A stretch of DNA of 64,000 nt from Streptomyces asoensis (GTDB lineage: Bacteria; Actinomycetota; Actinomycetes; Streptomycetales; Streptomycetaceae): NCBI RefSeq assembly GCF_013085465.1, contig NZ_CP049838.1, positions 6,882,001 to 6,946,000 of the forward strand, read 5' to 3'. Below the pieces are notes generated by a model that ran no database searches, was not told where the DNA came from, and saw only the letters and a program-made list of their open reading frames with translations. The position numbers were made by a program, and so were the translations under genes. Each line of letters opens with the position of its first letter. The stretch's first letter is position 1. Below, piece after piece: positions 30,998 through 38,379 of the stretch.

Positions 30998-31654
30998 GTG
31001 CTCCAGCAAATCTTCAGCCCCTCCGTCCAGCACACGCTCGACCTGATCGGCATCTTCGTCTTCGCCATCTCGGGCGCGCTGCTGGCCGTCCGCAAGAACT
31101 TCGACGTGTTCGGCATCGCCATGCTCGCCGAGGTCACCGCGCTGGGCGGCGGAGTCTTCCGGGACCTGGTCATCGGGGCCGTGCCCCCGGCCGCCTTCAC
31201 GGACCTGGGGTACTTCCTCACCCCGCTGCTGGCCGCCCTTCTGGTCGTCTTCCTGCACCCGCAGGTGGAGCGCATCCAGGCGGGCGTCAACGCCTTCGAC
31301 GCGGCCGGCCTCGGCCTGTTCTGCGTCACGGGGACGACGAAGGCCTACGACTACGGCCTCGGCCTCACCGCGTCGGCCGCGCTGGGCGTCGCCACCGCCG
31401 TCGGCGGCGGTGTGCTGCGCGATGTGCTGGCCAACGAGGTGCCCTCGCTGCTGCGCTGGGACCGCGACCTCTACGCGGTCCCGGCGATCGTCGGCGCCAC
31501 CCTGGTGGTGCTCTGCATCCGCTACGACGCGCTCACCCCGCTGGCCAGCGGAGTGGCCGCGGTCACCGCCTTCGTGCTGCGGCTGCTCGCGATGCGGTTC
31601 CACTGGCGAGCGCCGCGTGCTTGGAATCGACGCTCGACGGTGCGCGAGGAGTAG
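30998..31654 (+). CDS. TRIC-family (UPF0126) cation channel-like membrane protein
   Basis: The 218-residue protein has seven predicted membrane segments made of two related halves, with GIFVFAISGALLAVRK and GLGLFCVTGTTKAYDYG starting each half and GGGVFRDLVIG / GGGVLRDVLANEVP as the paired kinked GGG motifs. This is the UPF0126/YadS family, homologous to trimeric intracellular cation (K+) channels. The GTG at 30998 begins the conserved N-terminus as I recall it for Streptomyces homologues. The 3' end overlaps the convergent esterase gene by 92 bp. Confidence 0.88.
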   Translation: MLQQIFSPSVQHTLDLIGIFVFAISGALLAVRKNFDVFGIAMLAEVTALGGGVFRDLVIGAVPPAAFTDLGYFLTPLLAALLVVFLHPQVERIQAGVNAFDAAGLGLFCVTGTTKAYDYGLGLTASAALGVATAVGGGVLRDVLANEVPSLLRWDRDLYAVPAIVGATLVVLCIRYDALTPLASGVAAVTAFVLRLLAMRFHWRAPRAWNRRSTVREE

Positions 31655-32813
31655 TCCCCTTCGCCTTCCCCGTCCCGTCGCCGGTGACCGGGCGCTGGCC
31701 CAGCTGGGTGGTCAGCCAGCGGAACGCCGGCACGACCTGCGGCCGCCACAGCGTCATGGTGTGGCCGCCCGCGCTGGTCGGGATGTAGACGACGTGCACG
31801 GCTGTCGGCGCCTTCGCCTCCTTCCGCAGGGCCAGGGCCGCCTCGTAGCCGTCCTTCGGCTGGCCGGAGAGGTAGAGGGCCACGGGCGGCGGCACGGTGG
31901 CCTTGCGCAGCAGCAGGCAGGGGTTGTTGGCGCGGCGCAGACCGGGGCTCTGCGCGGCGAGGGAGTTGGGCTCGACGATCGGGTCGCTGTAGCCGGACAG
32001 GCTCACGGCCGCCCGGTAGCGGTCCGGGTGGGCGACGGCGAGCTTGGCTGCGCAGTGGCCCCCGGCGGAGTACCCGGCGACCGCCCAGCCCTTGGGTGCG
32101 GGCTGGGCCCGGAAGTTGTCCCTGACCATCTTCGGTACGTCGATGCTGAGCCAGCTGTCGGCGTTGACGGTGCCCGGGACGTTGGCGCAGCCGGTGTCCA
32201 CGCCCGGCAGCAGTGTGGTGCGCGGCGCGACCAGGATGAACGGGGCGATCTTGCCCGCGCGCATCAGCGGTGCCAGTTGTTCGTGCACGTGCAGCGTCCC
32301 GTACCAGGACTTCGCGGACCCGGGGTAGCCCGGCAGCAGCTCCACCACGGGGAAGGCGCGGTGCGCGTAGGCGGGCTCGTCGTACTGCGGGGGCAGCCAG
32401 ACGTAGACCTCGGCGTTGACGCCGGAGACCCGGCCCTCGAGCTGGGTGACGCGTACCCCGCCCGCCGCGTGCATGCCCGGCCCCTCGGCCTGTGTGAACG
32501 TCTGCCGGACCTTGGGCAGCCGGTCCAGCGCGATCCCGCCGGTGCCGTCGGCGCCCAGGTCGGCGGCCTGCTGCACATGGGTGCCGGTGCCCAGCAGGTC
32601 GTCCCACGTGTCGTACAGGCCGTTGGCGTTGTTGACCAGGACGAAGACCAGGGCCACGGCCGTGCCCTGGGCGGACAGCAGCATCATCATCCGGGCCGCG
32701 GCGCGCAGGACCCGCGGCCCGCGCAGCCGCGACCACATCAGCAGCGGCAGCGCGACGGCGACCACGGACAGCGCGATCAGGGTGTAGAGGAACGGAGTCC
32801 CGGTGAGGCTCAT
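31563..32813 (-). CDS. Membrane-anchored esterase (alpha/beta hydrolase)
   Basis: The 416-residue product has two membrane segments near the N-terminus (FLYTLIALSVVAVALPLLMW and MMMLLSAQGTAVALVFVLV) and then an extracellular esterase-D-like domain. The nucleophile Ser is in VAGYSAGGHCAAKLA, and a late His is in TSAGGHTMTLW. The family includes mycolyltransferase-like and feruloyl-esterase-like proteins, so the substrate cannot be given. I use the ATG at 32813, which follows AAGGAC closely; a GTG at 32864 is possible. The last 40 residues are Ala/Arg-rich and lie antisense to the TRIC gene's end. Confidence 0.83.
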   Translation of the reverse strand: MSLTGTPFLYTLIALSVVAVALPLLMWSRLRGPRVLRAAARMMMLLSAQGTAVALVFVLVNNANGLYDTWDDLLGTGTHVQQAADLGADGTGGIALDRLPKVRQTFTQAEGPGMHAAGGVRVTQLEGRVSGVNAEVYVWLPPQYDEPAYAHRAFPVVELLPGYPGSAKSWYGTLHVHEQLAPLMRAGKIAPFILVAPRTTLLPGVDTGCANVPGTVNADSWLSIDVPKMVRDNFRAQPAPKGWAVAGYSAGGHCAAKLAVAHPDRYRAAVSLSGYSDPIVEPNSLAAQSPGLRRANNPCLLLRKATVPPPVALYLSGQPKDGYEAALALRKEAKAPTAVHVVYIPTSAGGHTMTLWRPQVVPAFRWLTTQLGQRPVTGDGTGKAKGTTPRAPSSVDSKHAALASGTASRAAAARRR

Positions 32814-33023
32814 GTCCTTGCAGAGGGGAAACCGGGCGTCGAGGTTACGGACGAGTTCGGACACTTACCAAGAAATTGCCGACCGCTCACCCGAACCGGT
32901 CACCGGTGAGCCCCGAATCGGTCATGGGTGGGCTCGGTGTGTTCATCCGGCCGTGGCGCGGCCGCCACCCGGCCGTGGCAACCAAAGCTACCGCTTAGTA
33001 ATGCACTGTTGTACGGTTCAGGC

Positions 33024-33911
33024 ATGCCAGAAGCAGCTACCGCGGCGGCCGAGCCGGCCTCCATCGCCCTCGTCACGGCCCCCACCGGAGACGGTGAGTT
33101 CGAGTTCGACCGCGACACCGCGCTCACCCGACGCGCGCCCGGGGTCTACGACATCGACCTCTCGGCCGGCTGGACGATCATCAGCGCCGTCAACGGCGGC
33201 TACCTTCTCGCCGTCCTCGGCCGCGCGCTCGCGGACGCCCTGCCGCACCGTGACCCGTTCACGATCTCGGCGCACTACCTCACGGCGTCCCAGCCCGGCC
33301 CCGCGGTCGTCCGCACGGACGTCGTACGCACCGGCCGCACCCTCTCCACCGGCCAGGCCTCGCTCTTCCAGTACGACGAGAACGGCGCCGAGGTCGAGCG
33401 GATCCGCGTCCTCGCCTCCTACGGCGATCTGGACACCCTGCCGGACGACGTCCGTACGACGGCGAAGCCGCCCGCGATCCCGCCGATGGACCAGTGCTTC
33501 GGCCCCGAGGACGGACCGGCGCCCGTCGACGGCAGCTCCGCGATCGCCGACCGTCTGATGCTCAAGCTCGACCCGTCGACCCTCGGCTGGGCGCTCGGAC
33601 AGCCCTCCGGCAAGGGCGAGATGCGGGCCTGGTTCGGCCTGAAGGACGGCCGCGACCCCGACCCGCTCTCCCTCCTCCTCGCGGTGGACGCCCTGCCGCC
33701 CACCGCCTTCGAGATCGGCCTGCGCGGCTGGGTCCCCACGGTCGAGCTGACGGTCCACGTCCGCTGCCGTCCGGCTCCGGGCCCGCTGCGCGTCTCCATC
33801 ACCACCCGCAACCTCGCCGGCGGTTTCCTTGAGGAGGACGCCGAGGTCTGGGACAGCGCGGACCGACTGGTCGCGCAGTCACGGCAGTTGGCGCGGGTCA
33901 GGCTCGGCTGA
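33024..33911 (+). CDS. Thioesterase family protein (TesB-like double hot-dog)
   Basis: The 295-residue protein matches acyl-CoA thioesterase family proteins with two hot-dog domains. The first includes GWTIISAVNGGYLLAVLGRA and PFTISAHYLTASQPGPAVV, and the second PPTAFEIGLRGWVPTVELTV and a closing DSADRLVAQSRQLARV, all of which are typical. It would hydrolyse acyl-CoA in the cytoplasm. The start is the ATG at 33024, some 20 bp after an AT-richer segment (TAGTAATGCACTGTTGTACG) that probably contains the promoter. Confidence 0.87.
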   Translation: MPEAATAAAEPASIALVTAPTGDGEFEFDRDTALTRRAPGVYDIDLSAGWTIISAVNGGYLLAVLGRALADALPHRDPFTISAHYLTASQPGPAVVRTDVVRTGRTLSTGQASLFQYDENGAEVERIRVLASYGDLDTLPDDVRTTAKPPAIPPMDQCFGPEDGPAPVDGSSAIADRLMLKLDPSTLGWALGQPSGKGEMRAWFGLKDGRDPDPLSLLLAVDALPPTAFEIGLRGWVPTVELTVHVRCRPAPGPLRVSITTRNLAGGFLEEDAEVWDSADRLVAQSRQLARVRLG

Positions 33912-34116
33912 GCCCCGGCGCACGGGGGCTTCTGTCACGGAGCTGTACCAGCGCCCCGACCGGTCCACCGAGGCGAACTGCCAGGTCAGCAAGGTTTCTT
34001 GAGTTGCGCTTTACCTGATTGACAGGCGAGGGACAGAGGGGCCCCAAGGAAGGCCTAAGCACCGTTGGTTGAGTGCCGGTCTCAGGTCGTCCTCATCTTC
34101 CCTGGAGCTGTTTCTC

Positions 34117-34509
34117 ATGAAGCGTGCGCTGATGCCCGTCCGTCTCGCCCCCGCGGTGGCGTTGCTGGCGCTCTCGCCCCTCGCCCTGGTGGCCTGCGGC
34201 TCGAGCGACTCCTCCTCGAGCAGCGGGACCTCCGCCCAGCAGTCCTGTCAGCCGCCGTCCGGCAACCCCTCGGGCATGCCGAGCGGCGCCCCCTCGGGAG
34301 CGCCCTCGGGAGCCCCGTCGGGCGCGCCGACCGGTGCCGCCTCGGGGCAGCCCACGGGCACTCCGACCGGCACGCCGACCGGTGTCCCGTCGGGCATGCC
34401 GAGCGGCGGTCCCGGCGGTGGCGGTCAGGGTGGCCCCGGCGGCGGCCAGGGAGGCGGCTGTGGCGGTCCGGGCGGAGGCCAGGGACAGCAGGCCCAGCAG
34501 CAGGGCTGA
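34117..34509 (+). CDS. Small Ser/Pro/Gly-rich lipoprotein
   Basis: The 130-residue protein has a lipoprotein signal ending in LALVAC and then low-complexity sequence only: a Ser run, then about fifteen repeats of a three- to four-residue unit of the type PSGAPSG/PTGTPTG, and finally a GGQGG-rich end with single Cys residues. It is likely to be attached to the membrane outside, extended and flexible. No enzymatic domain is visible. The ATG at 34117 follows GGAGCTG. Its function is unknown, and it ends at a strong bidirectional terminator. Confidence 0.75.
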   Translation: MKRALMPVRLAPAVALLALSPLALVACGSSDSSSSSGTSAQQSCQPPSGNPSGMPSGAPSGAPSGAPSGAPTGAASGQPTGTPTGTPTGVPSGMPSGGPGGGGQGGPGGGQGGGCGGPGGGQGQQAQQQG

Positions 34510-34521
34510 CGGCGGTTCACC

Positions 34522-34563
34522 CACAGGGGCGGCGCACTCGGGAACGGGTGCGCCGCCCCTGTG
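34522..34563. terminator. Bidirectional terminator between the small lipoprotein and TetR genes
   Basis: CACAGGGGCGGCGCAC and GTGCGCCGCCCCTGTG form a perfect 16-bp stem around a 10-base loop, between two convergent genes. Confidence 0.95.
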
Positions 34564-34587
34564 TCGTACGGGTGCGTCGTGGGGCCG

Positions 34588-35214
34588 TCAGTCCAGCCAG
34601 TGCCTGCGGCCGATGCTGATGAGCCGCATCTGGCGGGCGGCGAGCCGGCTGACCCGCTCCCGGTCCTCCGGCGAGGACTCCAGTGCCTCCAGGAACAGCG
34701 AGGCCGTGACGAGCATCTGGTCGACGTAGAGATGCGAGAGCATCAGCAGGTCGTCGTCGCTCCAGCCTTCGGACTCGGCGTCCTTGGCCAGTTCGGTCTT
34801 CACCTCCTCGGCGAACCGGGCCAGTTGGTCCCGGATCGCCTCCCGCACCGGCTGTACCCCGCCATGTCGTTCACGGGCGATGAAACGGACGGGTGCGGGG
34901 TACGCGGTCACATGACCGGCGATCAACTCGACAGCGCGCGTGATGCGTTCCTCGCTCGTGTCGGCCGCGGTCACCGTGGTCCGGATCATCGGGTGCAGGC
35001 TGCCCAGCGCCTCCTCGACCAGGGCCACGCCCAGATCCGCGGTGGAGCGGAAGTGGCGGTAGAAGGCGGTCGGGGCGACCCCGACGGCGCGGGTGACCTC
35101 GCGCAGCCCCAGGCTGCTCAGGCTCTGCTCCTCCAGCAGCACCAACGCCGCGTCCATGAGCGCCTGCCGGGTCTTCTGCTTCTGGGCCTGCCGGATGCCG
35201 AGGGTGTGACTCAT
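34588..35214 (-). CDS. TetR-family transcriptional regulator
   Basis: The 208-residue regulator has an N-terminal helix-turn-helix (KTRQALMDAALVLLEEQSLS then LREVTRAVGVAPTAFYRHFR) and a C-terminal ligand domain of the FabR/TetR_C type (SLHPMIRTTVTAADTSEERI). It starts at the ATG at 35214, divergent from two small membrane-protein genes, with about 120 bp between. That gap contains repeated AACTGTT/AACAGTT-like elements likely to be its operator, so it probably controls itself and the divergent genes. The effector is unknown. Confidence 0.93.
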   Translation of the reverse strand: MSHTLGIRQAQKQKTRQALMDAALVLLEEQSLSSLGLREVTRAVGVAPTAFYRHFRSTADLGVALVEEALGSLHPMIRTTVTAADTSEERITRAVELIAGHVTAYPAPVRFIARERHGGVQPVREAIRDQLARFAEEVKTELAKDAESEGWSDDDLLMLSHLYVDQMLVTASLFLEALESSPEDRERVSRLAARQMRLISIGRRHWLD

Positions 35215-35223
35215 ATCATCCAG

Positions 35224-35307
35224 TTAACAACTGTTCTCTGGAATTGGAAAGCCGGGGTACACGCTAGACTCGAGAGTCAGTGAACAAGTGTAACCACAAC
35301 TGTTCAC
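35224..35307. promoter_or_regulatory. Probable TetR operator region with GTGAACA/TGTTCAC repeats
   Basis: GTGAACA (35280-35286) and TGTTCAC (35301-35307) form a perfect inverted repeat, and a related GTTAACAACTGTTCTC lies at 35223-35238 directly before the TetR start. The region is between the divergent start codons. Binding by the adjacent regulator is inferred. Confidence 0.55.
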
Positions 35308-35336
35308 CCAAACTTTACGGAGGGGGATCCGATCCC

Positions 35337-35504
35337 ATGCTGTTCCTCGTTGCGGCCCTGCTGCTGTTCGGCGTCGTCATGGGCACCGTGGCCCACGCGC
35401 CGTTCGCCTTCACTCTCGTCGCCGCCGCCGTGATCGCCGCCTGGCTCGGCGTCTTCGCGCTCCGTGAGCGCCACGACCGCCGCCGGCACACCTCGACCCA
35501 CTGA
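35337..35504 (+). CDS. Small membrane protein (55 residues)
   Basis: The protein has two predicted membrane segments (MLFLVAALLLFGVVMGTVA and FTLVAAAVIAAWLGVFAL) and a basic His/Arg-rich tail (RERHDRRRHTSTH), so the C-terminus is likely to be in the cytoplasm. The ATG at 35337 follows the strong site GGAGGGGG. It is the first gene divergent from the TetR gene and lies 35 bp before another small membrane protein, so the two are probably one transcript. No family is recognised. Confidence 0.75.
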   Translation: MLFLVAALLLFGVVMGTVAHAPFAFTLVAAAVIAAWLGVFALRERHDRRRHTSTH

Positions 35505-35539
35505 CCCGTCGCACTTTCCTCCACAGGAGCTGACCAGCC

Positions 35540-35806
35540 ATGCAACTCACCGCACCGGCCACCCGCCGCACCGGCGTCCGGGACACCGACGGCATGGCCG
35601 TCGCGTCCTTCATCCTCGGCCTTCTCGGCCTGCTCGTCCTCAACGTGTTCCTCGGCCCGATCGCCATCGTCCTGGCGTCGGTCGCCCTCTGGCGCGGCAC
35701 GGCCCGCCGCGGGCGAGCCTTCCTCGGACTGGGTCTGGGCGTCGCCGACCTCCTGGTCCTGGTGGCGTTCATGCAGGCCGACGCGACGGTTTCCTGGAGC
35801 TTCTGA
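35540..35806 (+). CDS. DUF4190-like small membrane protein
   Basis: The 88-residue protein has two membrane segments separated by a charged turn. The segment GMAVASFILGLLGLLVLNVF followed by LGPIAIVLASVALWRGTARR and GRAFLGLGLGVADLLV is the DUF4190 pattern (a GxA-S-x-LG start and a G-L-G repeat). Its role is unknown. The ATG at 35540 follows ACAGGAGCTG. It probably forms a unit with the preceding small gene under TetR control. Confidence 0.78.
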   Translation: MQLTAPATRRTGVRDTDGMAVASFILGLLGLLVLNVFLGPIAIVLASVALWRGTARRGRAFLGLGLGVADLLVLVAFMQADATVSWSF

Positions 35807-35850
35807 CCGCAAGGGCTCACCTGGCAGCGAGGCGTGCCACCCGGCCCCCG

Positions 35851-35856
35851 TAGAAT
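35851..35856 (+). promoter_or_regulatory. -10 element of the nifS promoter
   Basis: TAGAAT ends 10 bp before the nifS ATG, so transcription would begin within a few bases of the start codon and give a leaderless or nearly leaderless mRNA. No clear -35 box. Confidence 0.5.
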
Positions 35857-35866
35857 CGGGGCCACC

Positions 35867-37030
35867 ATGGCATACCTCGACCACGCCGCGACCACGCCGA
35901 TGCTCCCCGAGGCGGTCGAGGCACTCACCGCGCACCTGGGCGTCACCGGCAACGCCTCCTCCCTCCACGCGGCCGGCCGGCAGGCCCGCCGCACGGTCGA
36001 AGAAGCCCGGGAGACCCTCGCGGAGGCGCTCGGCGCCCGTCCCAGCGAGGTCGTCCTCACCTCCGGCGGCACCGAGGCCGACAACCTCGCGGTCAAGGGC
36101 CTGTACTGGTCCCGCCGTGACACGGACCCGGCCCGCACCCGGGTCCTGGCCAGCCCGGTCGAACACCACGCGGTCCTCGACGCCGTGCACTGGCTCGGCG
36201 AGCACGAGGGCGCCACGGTCGAGTACCTGCCGGTCGACTCCTACGGGCGGGTCCATCCCGAGGCGCTCCGCGAAGCCATCGCCCGCGACCCCCACGACGT
36301 GGCCCTGGCCACCGTCATGTGGGCGAACAACGAGATCGGCACGATCCTGCCGGTCCGTGAACTGGCGGACGTGGCGGCCGAGTTCGGCGTCCCGCTGCAC
36401 GCCGACGCCGTCCAGGCCTTCGGCCAGGTCCCCGTCGACTTCTCCGCCTCCGGCCTCGCCGCGATGACGGTCTCCGGCCACAAGATCGGCGGCCCGTACG
36501 GCATCGGCGCCCTGCTCCTCGGCCGCGAGCACACCCCCGTACCCGTCCTGCACGGCGGCGGCCAGGAGCGCCATGTCCGCTCCGGCACCCTCGACGTCCC
36601 CGCCATCGCCTCCTTCGCGGTCGCCGGACGCCTCGCCGCCGAGCAGCGCGAGTGGTTCGCCCGCGAGATCGGCGCGCTGCGCGACTCGCTGATCGACGCC
36701 GTCCGTACGGCCGTCCCGGACGCGATCCTCGGCGGGGACCCGGTGGACCGGCTCCCGGCCAACGCCCACTTCACCTTCCCGGGCTGCGAGGGCGACTCCC
36801 TGCTGCTGCTGCTCGACGCCCAGGGCATCGAGTGCTCCACCGGCTCCGCCTGCACCGCCGGCGTCGCCCAGCCCAGCCACGTCCTGCTCGCCACCGGCAC
36901 CGATCCCGACCTGGCCCGCGGCACCCTGCGCTTCTCCCTCGGCCACACCTCCACCGAGGCCGACGTCGAGGCGGTCGCCAAGGCCATCGGCCCGGCGGTG
37001 GAGCGGGCGCGCGCCGCCGGACTGACGTAA
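35867..37030 (+). CDS. Cysteine desulfurase (NifS/IscS family)
   Basis: The 387-residue PLP enzyme takes sulfur from cysteine and passes it on as a persulfide. It starts [14 protein letters not shown], has [14 protein letters not shown], the PLP lysine in [17 protein letters not shown], and the catalytic Cys in [19 protein letters not shown]. The insertion-free form of the Cys loop is of the group I (IscS/NifS) type. It probably supplies sulfur to MnmA, whose gene is 5.2 kb downstream; in S. coelicolor, as I recall, the two are much closer. Start at 35867 is fixed by the -10 box. Confidence 0.95.
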   Translation: MAYLDHAATTPMLPEAVEALTAHLGVTGNASSLHAAGRQARRTVEEARETLAEALGARPSEVVLTSGGTEADNLAVKGLYWSRRDTDPARTRVLASPVEHHAVLDAVHWLGEHEGATVEYLPVDSYGRVHPEALREAIARDPHDVALATVMWANNEIGTILPVRELADVAAEFGVPLHADAVQAFGQVPVDFSASGLAAMTVSGHKIGGPYGIGALLLGREHTPVPVLHGGGQERHVRSGTLDVPAIASFAVAGRLAAEQREWFAREIGALRDSLIDAVRTAVPDAILGGDPVDRLPANAHFTFPGCEGDSLLLLLDAQGIECSTGSACTAGVAQPSHVLLATGTDPDLARGTLRFSLGHTSTEADVEAVAKAIGPAVERARAAGLT

Positions 37031-37050
37031 CGCCGACGATCTGCGGCGAC

Positions 37051-37094
37051 GGCTGTTGGCTGTGGCGGCGACGGTGGCTGTTGGCTGTGGCGGC
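37051..37094. repeat. 19-bp direct repeat pair
   Basis: GGCTGTTGGCTGTGGCGGC occurs at 37051-37069 and again at 37076-37094, just after nifS. The part GGCTGT is itself repeated inside. Confidence 0.8.
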
Positions 37095-37103
37095 TCCCGT
37101 CTA

Positions 37104-37218
37104 GTGTCGACACTCGGCTCGAATCTAAGGGTCACCTGTCAATGCTGCGGCTAGGTGTCGACAGTTGAGTCCTTCTGGTCTACCTTCCGGTGCAGGTTCC
37201 CGCCCAGTCCTGTCGACA
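37104..37218. promoter_or_regulatory. Three TGTCGACA palindromes upstream of the FGE-like gene
   Basis: TGTCGACA occurs at 37105-37112, 37156-37163 and 37211-37218. The first extends to GTGTCGACAC and the third to CTGTCGACAG. Spacings are 51 and 55 bp, close to five helical turns, and the last copy lies 12 bp before the start codon. This is the pattern of a repressor operator. Confidence 0.5.
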
Positions 37219-37230
37219 GAAGGCCACCCC

Positions 37231-38268
37231 ATGACCGCCGAGTCATCGCGCGAACGCCACGTCACCCGACGGAAGTTGTTCCTGCTCGGCGGCGCCGGAG
37301 CCGCCGGGCTCGCGCTGCCCGGCCGGGCCCCGGCGGCAGCGGCGCCGGGCGCCGCGCAGGAGACCGCCGCCGGCGAGGAGCTCGTGGAGATCCCGGCCGA
37401 TCCGGACTTCGTGTTCGCCGCCGACCTGTCGAACAACAAGGGCGCGGGGGAGGCCGCCGCGGTCACCGCCGGCTACTGGCTCGGCGCCTACCAGGTCACC
37501 AACGCCCGGTACGGATCGTTCCTCGAGGACTCCGACCGCGCCGCCCCCTCCTACTGGGCCGACGGCGCCGTCCCGTCCGGCAAGGAGGATCATCCGGTCC
37601 TCGGGGTCTCGGCGGAGGACGCCGACGCCTACTGCGCCTGGCTCACGGCTCGGGCCGACGGCTGGACCTTCCGGCTGCCGACCGAGGCGGAGTGGGAGAA
37701 CGCTGCGCGCGGCCCCGGGGCGTACGCCTACCCGTGGGGCCAGGAGGCCGGCACCACCTACAACGGCTCCACCCTGACCAGCAGATACAACTACAACGCG
37801 GTGTGCGCCGCGTACTACCTCACCCACTACGGGTCCACCGAGGCGACCTACGACAACCCCGAATCCAGCCGCTACGGCGAGAGCGAACCGATCTCCGACA
37901 TCCTCGCCGTCACCGCCACCGGCGGGGTGAGCGGCTGGATCGACCACTCGACCTGGACCGGCTTCGTCTACACCGACGTCTTCGACGCGCTGACCGCGAC
38001 CGGGGGCAACACCTCGGCCGTCGGCGCGTATCCGGACGGCGTCAGTGCGCACGGCGCGTACGACATGGCGGGCAACTGCTTCGAGTGGACCTCCAGCGTG
38101 GTCACGGCCACCAACGGCGCCGAGGCCGGGCAACAGGTCAACGCCGTGCGGGGCGGCTCCTGGTACGCGACCGGCCGCAGCTGCGCCACCTGGTACCGGG
38201 GCGAGGGCCGCGAAGGCAGCGGCGGCTACGCCACCGTGGGCTTCCGCGTCGCGGCCGACCGGAGCTGA
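37231..38268 (+). CDS. Tat-exported formylglycine-generating-enzyme-like (SUMF1 domain) protein
   Basis: The 345-residue protein starts with a Tat signal (TRRKLFLLGG). A SUMF1/FGE-sulfatase domain covers residues 75-340: YWLGAYQVTNARYGSFL, HPVLGVSAEDADAYCAWL, RLPTEAEWENAARG, YDMAGNCFEWTSS and VRGGSWYATG. In true FGE two cysteines five residues apart bind copper (GSYLCHxSYC). Here the line reads GSWYATGRSC, so the first position is Ala313 and only Cys318 remains. It is therefore unlikely to make formylglycine by the known mechanism. Other SUMF1 proteins are ergothioneine-type sulfoxide synthases or non-catalytic binders. It lies between nifS and an FG-GAP protein, with three palindromes upstream. 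Confidence 0.85.
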   Translation: MTAESSRERHVTRRKLFLLGGAGAAGLALPGRAPAAAAPGAAQETAAGEELVEIPADPDFVFAADLSNNKGAGEAAAVTAGYWLGAYQVTNARYGSFLEDSDRAAPSYWADGAVPSGKEDHPVLGVSAEDADAYCAWLTARADGWTFRLPTEAEWENAARGPGAYAYPWGQEAGTTYNGSTLTSRYNYNAVCAAYYLTHYGSTEATYDNPESSRYGESEPISDILAVTATGGVSGWIDHSTWTGFVYTDVFDALTATGGNTSAVGAYPDGVSAHGAYDMAGNCFEWTSSVVTATNGAEAGQQVNAVRGGSWYATGRSCATWYRGEGREGSGGYATVGFRVAADRS

Positions 38269-38321
38269 GCGCCGACCGGAACCGACCGCCGATCGGAGCC
38301 GACCGCAGTCCTCCTCGTACG

Positions 38322-38369
38322 CCTCGACCAGTTCCTCGACCAGCGCCTCGACCAGCGCCTCGACCAGCG
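38322..38369. repeat. 12-bp tandem repeat, four copies
   Basis: CCTCGACCAG recurs at 38322, 38334, 38346 and 38358 with a 12-bp period, just before the start of the FG-GAP gene. It lies in the 111-bp gap and overlaps the likely leader of that gene. Confidence 0.85.
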
Positions 38370-38379
38370 AAGGAACCGC

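Noticed and set aside
29357..31603. Minus-strand open frame opposite the transporter ATPase genes
   Set aside because: It covers three good genes and a terminator on the other strand; composition is that of a shadow frame.
38322..38369. 12-bp repeats as a CRISPR or iteron origin
   Set aside because: Too short, only four copies, GC-rich, and no replication gene nearby.
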